From the NCBI GenBank assembly GCA_038524795.1, contig JBCBIJ010000003.1, positions 1-64,000 of the forward strand: a stretch of DNA of 64,000 bases. Direction: 5' to 3'. A program made the position numbers and the translations under genes. The stretch comes from CALBPI01 sp038524795. Its GTDB lineage: Bacteria > Pseudomonadota > Gammaproteobacteria > Steroidobacterales > Woeseiaceae. Below, one piece after another: positions 8,461 through 15,951 of this stretch. Numbering within the stretch: position 1 is the first letter of the stretch; each line of letters opens with the position of its first letter. The notes under the pieces are model-generated. The model was not told the origin of the DNA and made no database searches. It saw only the letters and a list, made by a program, of their open reading frames with translations.

Positions 8461-10665
8461 ATGCGCACCACCCGACTCGTGCTTCTCACCCTGACCATCT
8501 TTGCTGTGGCGGCCTGCGCATTGCCGCAGCCGCAGTCTCCCGGCGACACCGAGATGGCGCGTCTCGCCGACCGCGCGGCGCGCGTCGAAATCTTGCGCGA
8601 CGATTTTGGCGTCCCGCACGTTTACGCACCCACGGATGCAGATGCCGTGTTCGGCATGCTCTACGCGCAAGCCGAGGACGACTTCGCACGTGTCGAGCGC
8701 AACTACATCTGGGCCATTGGCCGGCTGGCCGAGGTCGAAGGCGAGTCGGCGATATGGAGTGACCTTCGCGCCCGGCTGTACATGACCGAAGCGGAGGCCA
8801 AAGCCGCCTACGCCGAAGCCCCCGAATGGCTGCGCGCGTTGTGCCGGGCCTACGCCGATGGACTCAACTGGTACCTGGCCACGCATCCCGAGATGACACC
8901 GGCGCTCCTCACGCGGTTCGAGCCCTGGATGCCTATGTACTTCTTCGAGGGTTCCATCGGTGGCGACATTGAACAGATTCCGCTGACCGGCATTAAGGCG
9001 TTTTACGGCAGCGGCGCGTCCATCATGCAGGCGCAGGTCGATGCGGAACGCGCACCGAAACTCGGTTTCGAGCAGCACCTGGGTTCGAACGGCTTCGCGA
9101 TTTCGGGCGAACACACGCGTTCGGGTGACGCCATGTTGTTGATCAACCCGCACACGACCTTCTACTTCCGCCCCGAAATCCATGTGGTCAGTGACGAAGG
9201 CCTCAACGCTTATGGCGCGGTCACCTGGGGACAGTTCTTCGTCTACCAGGGCTTCAACGAGCGCACGGGCTGGATGCACACCTCGACCTACGTCGATTTC
9301 CTTGACGAGTTCATCGAAGACGTTTCGATGCGCGACGGTCGCCGCGTCTACCGCTACGGCAACGAACTACGTGACGTAACGACACAGACCGTCACACTGC
9401 GCTACCGCACGACGACGGGCATGGCCGAGCGCGAATTCGAGACCTACCGCACGCACCATGGCCCGATCACACACGCCATCGATGGGAAGTGGGTGGCGAC
9501 ACGCATCAACTGGAAACCCGCCGAGGCACTGGCGCAGAGTTTTGTGCGCACGAAGCAACGCGATCACGCGGGCTTTCGCGAAATGATGCAGCGGCGCACC
9601 AATTCGTCGAACAACACTGTGTACGCCGATGCCGACGGCACGATCGCCTACTACCACGGCAACTTCATTCCGCGGCGCGACCCGCAGTTTGACTATTCGA
9701 AGCCCGTCGACGGGAGTGACCCGAGCACGGACTGGCAGGGCATCCATGAAGTCGACGAGACCGTCAATGTCGTCAATCCGGCGATCGGCTGGCTGCAGAA
9801 CTGCAACTCCACGCCGTTTACCTCCGCGGGACCGGACAGCCCCAAACGCGAGGATTACCCCGTGTACATGGCGCCCGACCCGGAGAACTTTCGCGGCGTT
9901 CATGCGCAGCGCGTGCTGGAGGGTGTGTCTGATCTCACGATAGAGGGTCTCATTGCACTTGCCTACGACGACAAGCTGCCTGGCTTCGAGTCCTTGCTGA
10001 GCGGTCTTATCTCCGCGTGGGACGACACCGGCAGAGACGATGCACCTTATGCGCAGGCCATCGACCGCTTGAGAAACTGGGATCACCGTACGAACGCCAA
10101 CTCGGTCGAGATGACGCTAGCCCACCACTACGGAATGCAGTTCAAAAAGCACGGCACGTACCCCGGCACACTTCGAGGCATGGCGCTGATCGAGTTCCTT
10201 GGTACAGGCTCCGTGACGCAGGAGCGCGTGGCAACGTTTGAACGCACGGTCGACGAACTCACGCGCGACTTCGGCCGCTGGGATATCCCCTGGGGCGACG
10301 TCAATCGCTTCCAGCGTCTCACGGGGAATCTGGCGTTGCGCTACGACGATGAGGCGCCAAGCCTGCCCGTAGGCCTGGCCTCGGGCGACTGGGGCGCACT
10401 CGCGTCGTTCCGCGCCCGCCGCGGCAATGGCTCAAAGCGAATCTACGGCGTGTCGGGCAACAGCTTCGTCGCCGTTGTCGAGTTCGGTGACCGCGTCCGC
10501 GCCAAGTCCCTGCTCGCGGGCGGACAAAGCGGCGACCCGGATTCGCCGCACTTCGACGATCAGGCGCAGCGCTACGTCAACGGCGCGTTCAAAGATGTGC
10601 CGTTCTACCGCGACGAGGTGGAGGCGCGTGCCGTCAGTCGATACCGGCCTGGTCTCAGCGACTAG
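8461..10665 (+). CDS. Penicillin-acylase-family lipoprotein (Ntn hydrolase)
   Basis: A 734-residue exported N-terminal-nucleophile amidohydrolase precursor. The signal ends AVAACALP (Cys 19), suggesting a lipoprotein. The alpha-chain region carries RDDFGVPHVYAPTDADAVFGMLYAQAEDDF. The autoprocessing site with catalytic serine is HLGSNGFAISG (Ser about 209), followed by MLLINPH. Family members cleave amide bonds of penicillins, acyl-homoserine lactones, aculeacin or other acylated compounds, and the substrate here is unknown. A longer in-frame reading from 8203 overlaps the divergent VOC gene and is rejected, because the ATG at 8461 gives a clean signal peptide. A terminator hairpin follows. 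Confidence 0.9.
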   Translation: MRTTRLVLLTLTIFAVAACALPQPQSPGDTEMARLADRAARVEILRDDFGVPHVYAPTDADAVFGMLYAQAEDDFARVERNYIWAIGRLAEVEGESAIWSDLRARLYMTEAEAKAAYAEAPEWLRALCRAYADGLNWYLATHPEMTPALLTRFEPWMPMYFFEGSIGGDIEQIPLTGIKAFYGSGASIMQAQVDAERAPKLGFEQHLGSNGFAISGEHTRSGDAMLLINPHTTFYFRPEIHVVSDEGLNAYGAVTWGQFFVYQGFNERTGWMHTSTYVDFLDEFIEDVSMRDGRRVYRYGNELRDVTTQTVTLRYRTTTGMAEREFETYRTHHGPITHAIDGKWVATRINWKPAEALAQSFVRTKQRDHAGFREMMQRRTNSSNNTVYADADGTIAYYHGNFIPRRDPQFDYSKPVDGSDPSTDWQGIHEVDETVNVVNPAIGWLQNCNSTPFTSAGPDSPKREDYPVYMAPDPENFRGVHAQRVLEGVSDLTIEGLIALAYDDKLPGFESLLSGLISAWDDTGRDDAPYAQAIDRLRNWDHRTNANSVEMTLAHHYGMQFKKHGTYPGTLRGMALIEFLGTGSVTQERVATFERTVDELTRDFGRWDIPWGDVNRFQRLTGNLALRYDDEAPSLPVGLASGDWGALASFRARRGNGSKRIYGVSGNSFVAVVEFGDRVRAKSLLAGGQSGDPDSPHFDDQAQRYVNGAFKDVPFYRDEVEARAVSRYRPGLSD

Positions 10666-10677
10666 CGCACCGATATG

Positions 10678-10714
10678 AACCCGCGCGGCGAGCCCGGGGC
10701 GCGCCGCGCGGGTT
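10678..10714 (+). terminator. Strong rho-independent-type hairpin after the acylase gene
   Basis: A perfect 13-bp stem, AACCCGCGCGGCG at 10678-10690 and CGCCGCGCGGGTT at 10702-10714, with an 11-nt loop and a short T run. It lies between convergent genes and could serve both strands. Confidence 0.85.
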
Positions 10715-10726
10715 TCTACCTAGCGA

Positions 10727-11443
10727 TCAGTTACTGGCTACGGCGCGCTGGCGTGCGAGCAGCGACTGCGCCCAGGCGTAATCAGGCTCAATCTCGACGG
10801 CGCGCTTGAAGTCACGTTCGGCGGCCGTCGTATCGCCAGTTTCGGAATGGGCCAGCCCGCGCCAGACGAGCGCCTCGGCGAAGCCCCAACCCGAATCGGG
10901 CGTCGCCTCGAACGCGGCAATGGCCTGGTCGAGCACGGCGATGGCTTTTGGCTTGCTGCCGCCCCACATGCCGGGCGTGTTGTAGAGCGCAATACCATCC
11001 GTCAGCAACACACGCGGGTTCGCGGGTGCCAGCGCTCGTGCTTTCGCACGCGCGCGATCAGCCTGGCCGGCAAGCCTCATGGCCGAGAATGGGCTCAAAC
11101 CCATGCGCATGCCGTACACGTTAGCGAGCAAGGCCCAGGCCTCCGCATTCTTGGGCTCGGATTTGACGAGCGCTTCGAGCTGCTCGCTGGCCGCAGTCAG
11201 CGCGATACCGGCCGACTTCTCGTCAGAGCGTACGCTGTGCGCAATACCAATCCGGTAGTCAGCCAGGGCCGCGAGATACGGTGAGTCGGCGTCGACAATG
11301 GCACTGCGCTGCGTTTCGAGCGCGGTCAGGTCATTGTTGCGGCTGGCACGCTCGACAGAATCGATGCTGCCTGCCTGGACGTTGGCGGCTATCAGAATGA
11401 TGCTGGCGATGAGGCCAGTGACCAAAACGGTCTTGGATTCCAT
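10727..11443 (-). CDS. Secreted TPR-repeat protein
   Basis: A 238-residue protein with a hydrophobic N-terminal signal (about residues 5-25, ending NVQAGS) and tetratricopeptide-like helical repeats. The clearest repeats are AEAWALLANVYGMRMG in the middle and AEALVWRGLAHSETGDTTAAERDFKRAVEIEPDYAWA near the C-terminus. It is probably a periplasmic scaffold, with no catalytic signature. The start at 11443 is chosen because AGGAGAG precedes it by about 6 nt, which is better than the upstream in-frame start at 11470. It is not obviously linked to the upstream dioxygenase gene. Confidence 0.8.
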   Translation of the reverse strand: MESKTVLVTGLIASIILIAANVQAGSIDSVERASRNNDLTALETQRSAIVDADSPYLAALADYRIGIAHSVRSDEKSAGIALTAASEQLEALVKSEPKNAEAWALLANVYGMRMGLSPFSAMRLAGQADRARAKARALAPANPRVLLTDGIALYNTPGMWGGSKPKAIAVLDQAIAAFEATPDSGWGFAEALVWRGLAHSETGDTTAAERDFKRAVEIEPDYAWAQSLLARQRAVASN

Positions 11444-11518
11444 AACTCTCTCCTGTGGGTGGGTTCGCATGACACACGCACAGGATCGGGATTTACGGCT
11501 TACACCGTTAGTGTCACG

Positions 11519-11539
11519 TGTCAGCCGGCCAGGCTGACA
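11519..11539 (-). terminator. Short hairpin downstream of the dioxygenase gene
   Basis: Perfect 8-bp stem TGTCAGCC/GGCTGACA with a 5-nt loop, 22 bp past the minus-strand dioxygenase stop. There is no U tract, so its role as a terminator is tentative. Confidence 0.45.
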
Positions 11540-11560
11540 TTTGTCACTTGGTCTTCCGCG

Positions 11561-12538
11561 CTACGCCGCCAGTCGCGACCCGTCATCAGCCACCAATGAC
11601 GCCAACACCCGACGCGTCCCCGTGAACGGCCGACGCCCATGCATCACGAGGAAATTGTCGACGAGCACGACATCCCCGGTCTCCCAGGGCGTATCAAACG
11701 TGATCTCAGCGGCAAGCTCACAAACGCGCTCCATATCGTGGCGTGGGAATGGCGAGTCATCGCCGAACGTGATCGCGCGCTCCGCGTCTTTCCAACCGCG
11801 GTAGGCGGCGATGATCTGATTGAAAAACACCTCACGACCATCGCTGAGCTCGCGGATGGCGGGCAGCACGGGTGTGATCGCCCGCAGACTGCCGTCCTCG
11901 AGCCACTCCCAGTCGTAGCCGAGCGCGGCGAGCCGTGCCTCGGCCGCGTCGCGACTGTCGACGCTCAGCGTGCTTGCCCAGCTCCGCCCCTGCCCCGACT
12001 GCGCGACATCCTCGGCCGGCATCGCGTTGCGGTAACGCACGCCCAACTCTCGGCACCGCGCCACAAAGTCCGGTAGCTCAGCGCTGAGGTCGTCGAGCAG
12101 CCAGTCCGACCGGCACAACGGCGTCTCACCGCCACGCGCGGCTGCTTGCTCGCAGAAGAAGAACAAGCGCGATGGAAACACAGGTGTCTGCGCCATCTCG
12201 TGATGCATGTCGATCACGGCCTCGGGCGGTGCCTCGTTAGCCGTGAATACCCGCTCCGTGCGGTTGACACGCACCGCATTGGAAAGCGACTCCGCATAGG
12301 TGAAGTTGGGCAGACCGAACGCCCGGATGAAGGCGTCAAAATCATGATCACTGCTCACACCAAAGCCGCGAAACAGCAAGGCGCCGTGTGAGGCGGCGCG
12401 CGCCACGAGTGCTTCGCGCTGGCCACTGACCCAATCCAGGCTTTGCTCGAGATTGGCGCCATCGGGGCATTCGAATAGCAACGGGAAACAGTCGTCGCCG
12501 CGTATGCGGCCCAGGTCAGTTCGTTCGATGACGTTCAT
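11561..12538 (-). CDS. TauD/TfdA-family Fe(II)/2-oxoglutarate dioxygenase
   Basis: A 325-residue cytoplasmic non-haem iron oxygenase. The iron-binding facial triad is visible: H112-x-E114 in the MHHEMAQTPVFPSRLFFFC segment and the distal His about 300 in LVDNFLVMHGRRPF. An Arg follows ten residues later for 2-oxoglutarate. Glu in place of Asp in the HxD motif is common in the clavaminate-synthase-like and gamma-butyrobetaine-related branch of this family. It is the third gene of a minus-strand set after the Gfo/Idh and aldo/keto reductases. It probably hydroxylates the substrate or an intermediate of that pathway. The substrate is unknown. Confidence 0.87.
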   Translation of the reverse strand: MNVIERTDLGRIRGDDCFPLLFECPDGANLEQSLDWVSGQREALVARAASHGALLFRGFGVSSDHDFDAFIRAFGLPNFTYAESLSNAVRVNRTERVFTANEAPPEAVIDMHHEMAQTPVFPSRLFFFCEQAAARGGETPLCRSDWLLDDLSAELPDFVARCRELGVRYRNAMPAEDVAQSGQGRSWASTLSVDSRDAAEARLAALGYDWEWLEDGSLRAITPVLPAIRELSDGREVFFNQIIAAYRGWKDAERAITFGDDSPFPRHDMERVCELAAEITFDTPWETGDVVLVDNFLVMHGRRPFTGTRRVLASLVADDGSRLAA

Positions 12539-12577
12539 GCGGCACCTCTGGGTGTCGCGGCACGTAAGCCGCGAGCA

Positions 12578-13552
12578 TTAGTCGAATATGGGGTGAAAGC
12601 GGTTAAAGGCCGCTTCCGTGAATACGCCCGGGTCGTTGAAGCGGCGATCGCTGTTCATGCCCGCGATGGCCGTCATTTCGTCGTCGCTCAGCGCGAAATC
12701 AAACACGTCGATATTCTCAGCAAGCCGCTCGACCCGGCTTGTCTTGGGAATCACGGCCGTGCCCCGCTGCACGCCCCAACGCAAAACCACCTGCGCCGGC
12801 GACTTGCCATGCGTTGCGGCAATTTTGGTTACCACATCCGAATTGAGCACGTTGTCTTGTTCGGTGGCCATATCAAGCTCTTTGTAAGACGAAGCACCCA
12901 GCGGCGAGAACGCCGTCATGGGCAAGTCGTACATCGACGCCAACCGCAACAGCTTTTCCTGCGTTAGATAGGGATGCGACTCAACCTGGAGCATGGCGGG
13001 CTTGATCCGCGCGTAGCTCATAAGGTCATGCACCAGCCCCGTGCTGTAGTTGCACACACCAATACGCTTCACGAGCCCCTCATCGACGAGTGCCTCCATG
13101 GCACGCCAGGTATCCGCGAGCGGCACGGCAATGGGCGTCATCGCCGGCGACACGGCGTCCGGGTCCGGAAACCACTCAGGCGGGTAGCGCTCGCTGATGG
13201 GCACATACTGTAGGGCGATAGGAAAATGGATCAGGTACAAGTCGAGGTAGTCGAGCTGCAGGTCGGCCAGCGTCTTCTCGAGACCTTTCCGAACGCGGTC
13301 GGGCTCATGGAACGTGTTCCAGAGTTTGGACGTCACCCAGAGTTCTTCGCGCGTGCAGTCGCCCGCCGCAATGGCGTCGGCGATGCCCTGCCCGGCCTCG
13401 ATCTCATTGCCGTAATCGCAGGCGCTGTCGATGTGGCGATAACCGGCAGCGATGGCCGCCCGCACCATCTCGGCAGTTTTGTCGCGGTCGATCTTCCAGA
13501 GCCCGATACCCACTTGCGGCATCGTCGACGTGAATTCAGTGGTGAAAGCCAA
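12578..13552 (-). CDS. Aldo/keto reductase
   Basis: A 324-residue NAD(P)H-dependent (beta/alpha)8-barrel oxidoreductase. All four catalytic residues can be placed: D42 and Y47 in RHIDSACDYGNE, K76 in VTSKLWN and H109 in YLDLYLIHFPIA. The C-terminal cofactor segment AVIPKTSRVERLAENIDVFDF is also present. It is 11 bp downstream of the Gfo/Idh gene and 39 bp upstream of the dioxygenase, so co-transcription is likely. It probably reduces a sugar, ketone or aldehyde intermediate. The substrate is not evident. Confidence 0.93.
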   Translation of the reverse strand: MAFTTEFTSTMPQVGIGLWKIDRDKTAEMVRAAIAAGYRHIDSACDYGNEIEAGQGIADAIAAGDCTREELWVTSKLWNTFHEPDRVRKGLEKTLADLQLDYLDLYLIHFPIALQYVPISERYPPEWFPDPDAVSPAMTPIAVPLADTWRAMEALVDEGLVKRIGVCNYSTGLVHDLMSYARIKPAMLQVESHPYLTQEKLLRLASMYDLPMTAFSPLGASSYKELDMATEQDNVLNSDVVTKIAATHGKSPAQVVLRWGVQRGTAVIPKTSRVERLAENIDVFDFALSDDEMTAIAGMNSDRRFNDPGVFTEAAFNRFHPIFD

Positions 13553-13563
13553 CGGTAGTCTCC

Positions 13564-14787
13564 TTAGTCGCCGCAGAGGTCCTGCAGCCCTTCCTGTTCA
13601 ATGAGCGTGTCGATTATCACGGGCGCACCGCTCGCAATCGACTGTTGCGCGGCCGAGGCGACAACCACAGACCACAGCCCATCGCGGGGTGTCGCGGCAT
13701 GCGAGGCGATACCGGCCAGCCGGTCACTAAATGCCATGTGCTCGAAGTAGGTTGCACCGTGGTGGCCACTCTTCTCGATGACGGCCGGGTAGCCGATGTC
13801 GACCAACCGACGCGTCGAGGGCTCGTGGCGCTCGATCTCGAGCTTGCAGGACTCGCCGCCACCGTGCAGAAAATCAAACCGCTCGCTGGCGCGCAACACA
13901 CCGCGGTTGCCCGACAACACGAGGTCCTCACGGAAGCTGGGTGCGGCCATGTTAAGCGAAAAGCTGCCGCGCAGCCCTGACGCGTAGTCGACGATGACGA
14001 GGCTGTGGTCATCGATGTCTGAGGGCGTGCCGTCGTAGTCGAAGTCGCGGAAATTGACGGCCTGTCCGCCTGAAGCGTATACGCGCGCGGCGCGCGACTG
14101 CGCGAAGCCATTCATGAGGTCGAAGTAGTGGCAGCACTTCTCAACCAAGGTGCCACCCGAGAATCGGTTGAACTTGTTCCACTGCCCGACCTTGTCCAGG
14201 AACGGCGGCCGGTACTCACTGATCTCAATCATGTGCAGCGGCCCGATGCTGTCGCGCTCAAACACCTCGAAACCCGCTTCGCGGTACTGTGCCTTGTAGC
14301 GGTACTGCAGCCCGATCTGTATGAAGCTGTCGTAGCCATCGGCCAACCGAACGATCTCGGCCGCGTCAGCGACGGTCGTAGCCATGGGCTTTTCAAGGAA
14401 GATCGGTTTTCCTGACGCCATCGCCTTGCGCAGCACATCGAGGTGCGTGTGATTAGGCGAGCAGATGAAGAGCGCGTCGGCGTCGGCATCGTTGCAGGCC
14501 GCCTCCAGCGTGTCGTGCTGGCGGGGCAATTCCGGCTGGCGCCCTGCAAACATCTCAATTGCAGCCGCCATGCTCTGCGGCGCGGGATCCCAGATGGCCC
14601 CGACCCGCGCGCGACCATGCAGCGCCGCGACGCGCATGTGCTCGGTGCCGATCGTGCCCGTACCGATCACATTGATCGTGTACTCCGGATCGCGGCGCGC
14701 GTAGATGTAGTGATCTGCGGCCGTGATGTGCTGCTGGCCCGTCGCCGACTCAAAATGTCGCATGCGGGGTCGAATCGACTCGGTCAT
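13564..14787 (-). CDS. Gfo/Idh/MocA-family oxidoreductase
   Basis: A 407-residue NAD(P)-dependent dehydrogenase of the sugar/cyclitol type. The Rossmann motif is VIGTGTIGTEHMRVAALHG and the family lysine is in PIFLEKPMATTVADAAE. A mid-domain GGTLVEKCCHYFDLMNGF holds the conserved Lys-x3-His-type pair. About 45 residues precede the Rossmann fold, longer than usual, including the sequence ITAADHYIYARRDPEY. The in-frame ATG at 14787 is preferred over 14811. It is the first gene of the three-gene set and diverges from the LacI regulator, the usual arrangement for a locally regulated sugar-oxidation operon. Confidence 0.9.
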   Translation of the reverse strand: MTESIRPRMRHFESATGQQHITAADHYIYARRDPEYTINVIGTGTIGTEHMRVAALHGRARVGAIWDPAPQSMAAAIEMFAGRQPELPRQHDTLEAACNDADADALFICSPNHTHLDVLRKAMASGKPIFLEKPMATTVADAAEIVRLADGYDSFIQIGLQYRYKAQYREAGFEVFERDSIGPLHMIEISEYRPPFLDKVGQWNKFNRFSGGTLVEKCCHYFDLMNGFAQSRAARVYASGGQAVNFRDFDYDGTPSDIDDHSLVIVDYASGLRGSFSLNMAAPSFREDLVLSGNRGVLRASERFDFLHGGGESCKLEIERHEPSTRRLVDIGYPAVIEKSGHHGATYFEHMAFSDRLAGIASHAATPRDGLWSVVVASAAQQSIASGAPVIIDTLIEQEGLQDLCGD

Positions 14788-14860
14788 GAGCGTAGCTCTC
14801 GCGTCGCGCAACGCCGGCAGTCGAACTGGCGCGCCCGGCGTGCTACAAAAAAAAGAGGAG

Positions 14861-14876
14861 CGGCAGCGCGCTGCCG
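14861..14876. promoter_or_regulatory. Perfect 16-bp palindrome in the Gfo/Idh-LacI divergent interval
   Basis: CGGCAGCG/CGCTGCCG is a perfect inverted repeat just upstream of the LacI start, between two AGAGGAG stretches. It could be a binding site for autoregulation, or a hairpin in the regulator leader. It differs from the palindrome upstream of the TonB receptor, so a shared operator is not supported. Confidence 0.35.
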
Positions 14877-14894
14877 TGCAAGAGGAGTTTCGAG

Positions 14895-15905
14895 TTGGGC
14901 CGACACCTGGGCAGTCGCCGTGTGACGATCAAGGACATTGCCAAGGCGGCCAACGTGCACCCGTCGACGGTGACGCGCGCGCTGCAAGGTAGCCCGAGCG
15001 TCAAGCCCGACACACGCGAGCGCGTTGCGGCATTGGCCCAAGAGATGGGGTACCGCCCCAACATGGCGGCCCGCACGCTGGTGATGCGGCGCAGCCACAT
15101 CGTGGGCGTCGCTATCCCGGACATGACCAACCCGTTCTTTGCCGATCTCGCGCACGGCATCGAGGACGAGGCCGCCAAACATGGTTTGCGGGTGCTGATC
15201 CGGAATACGAGCGGGATCGAGTCCGCCGAGCGTGACGCGGTCGGATTCTTCCTCGAGCTCAAGGTGGATGGCGTCATCGTCCCGATGGCGCGTTGTCCCA
15301 ACGAATTCTACGAAAGCCTGGCGGCGACTGTGCCCATCGTGCACGTCAACCGGACCGAGGCGCCGCACCACGTCAGCTGCGACTCGGTGAGCGGCAGTCG
15401 GGCCATCATGGAACACCTGCTCGAGCTCGGGCATCGGCGCATCGCCTTCGTCTCGGGGCCAACCGGCCCCGGACCCGAGCCCAAGATTCGCGCTTACCGC
15501 GAAGCGCTTGAGCAACACGGGATCGCCTACGAGCCCGACTTCATCCTGAGCTTCTCGGGCGCACTCGACGACTGCGCCGAATTGGCCGATAGCCTGATGC
15601 GGCGCAAGCCGCAACCAACGGCCGTGTTTGCCTGGAATGACCTCTGTGCCATCGGACTGATCCACGCGCTGCGCGAGCGCGGGCTCGACATCCCGCGTGA
15701 CATGTCCGTTGCCGGACACGACGATCTTGAGATCGCCGCAAGACTGGAGCCACCGCTGACGACGGTGCACTGGCCGATGTACCAGATGGGTCAACACAGC
15801 ATTCGTTACCTGTACAAACTGCGCGAAGGCCGCAATGCGCAGCGGCCCGCCGTACCGGCACCAGAGCTGCAGGTTCGAGGCTCGACAGCCCCCGTGCCGA
15901 AGTGA
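14895..15905 (+). CDS. LacI-family transcriptional regulator
   Basis: A 336-residue repressor-type protein. The N-terminal helix-turn-helix and hinge are clear (VTIKDIAKAANVHPSTVTRA, then YRPNMAARTL, about residues 10-63). A periplasmic-binding-protein-like effector domain follows (IVGVAIPDMTNPFFADLAHGI, GHRRIAFVSGPTGP, FAWNDLCAIGLIHALRERG). The start is a TTG at 14895 with GAGGAG 7 nt upstream; a GTG at 14922 is the alternative. The gene diverges from the Gfo/Idh operon and is convergent with the TonB receptor. The palindrome at 18345-18364 is a plausible target site. The effector is presumably the sugar-like substrate of the locus. Confidence 0.93.
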   Translation: MGRHLGSRRVTIKDIAKAANVHPSTVTRALQGSPSVKPDTRERVAALAQEMGYRPNMAARTLVMRRSHIVGVAIPDMTNPFFADLAHGIEDEAAKHGLRVLIRNTSGIESAERDAVGFFLELKVDGVIVPMARCPNEFYESLAATVPIVHVNRTEAPHHVSCDSVSGSRAIMEHLLELGHRRIAFVSGPTGPGPEPKIRAYREALEQHGIAYEPDFILSFSGALDDCAELADSLMRRKPQPTAVFAWNDLCAIGLIHALRERGLDIPRDMSVAGHDDLEIAARLEPPLTTVHWPMYQMGQHSIRYLYKLREGRNAQRPAVPAPELQVRGSTAPVPK

Positions 15906-15912
15906 GTGAGTG

Positions 15913-15945
15913 GCGCGCCGACGGTGTCAGACACCGCCGGCGCGC
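15913..15945. terminator. Bidirectional terminator hairpin between LacI and TonB-receptor genes
   Basis: Arms at 15913-15928 and 15930-15945 pair at 15 of 16 positions (GCGCGCCGACGGTGTC against GACACCGCCGGCGCGC). It lies between the two convergent stop codons at 15905 and 15952. No long T tract is present. Confidence 0.7.
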
Positions 15946-15951
15946 TAGACC

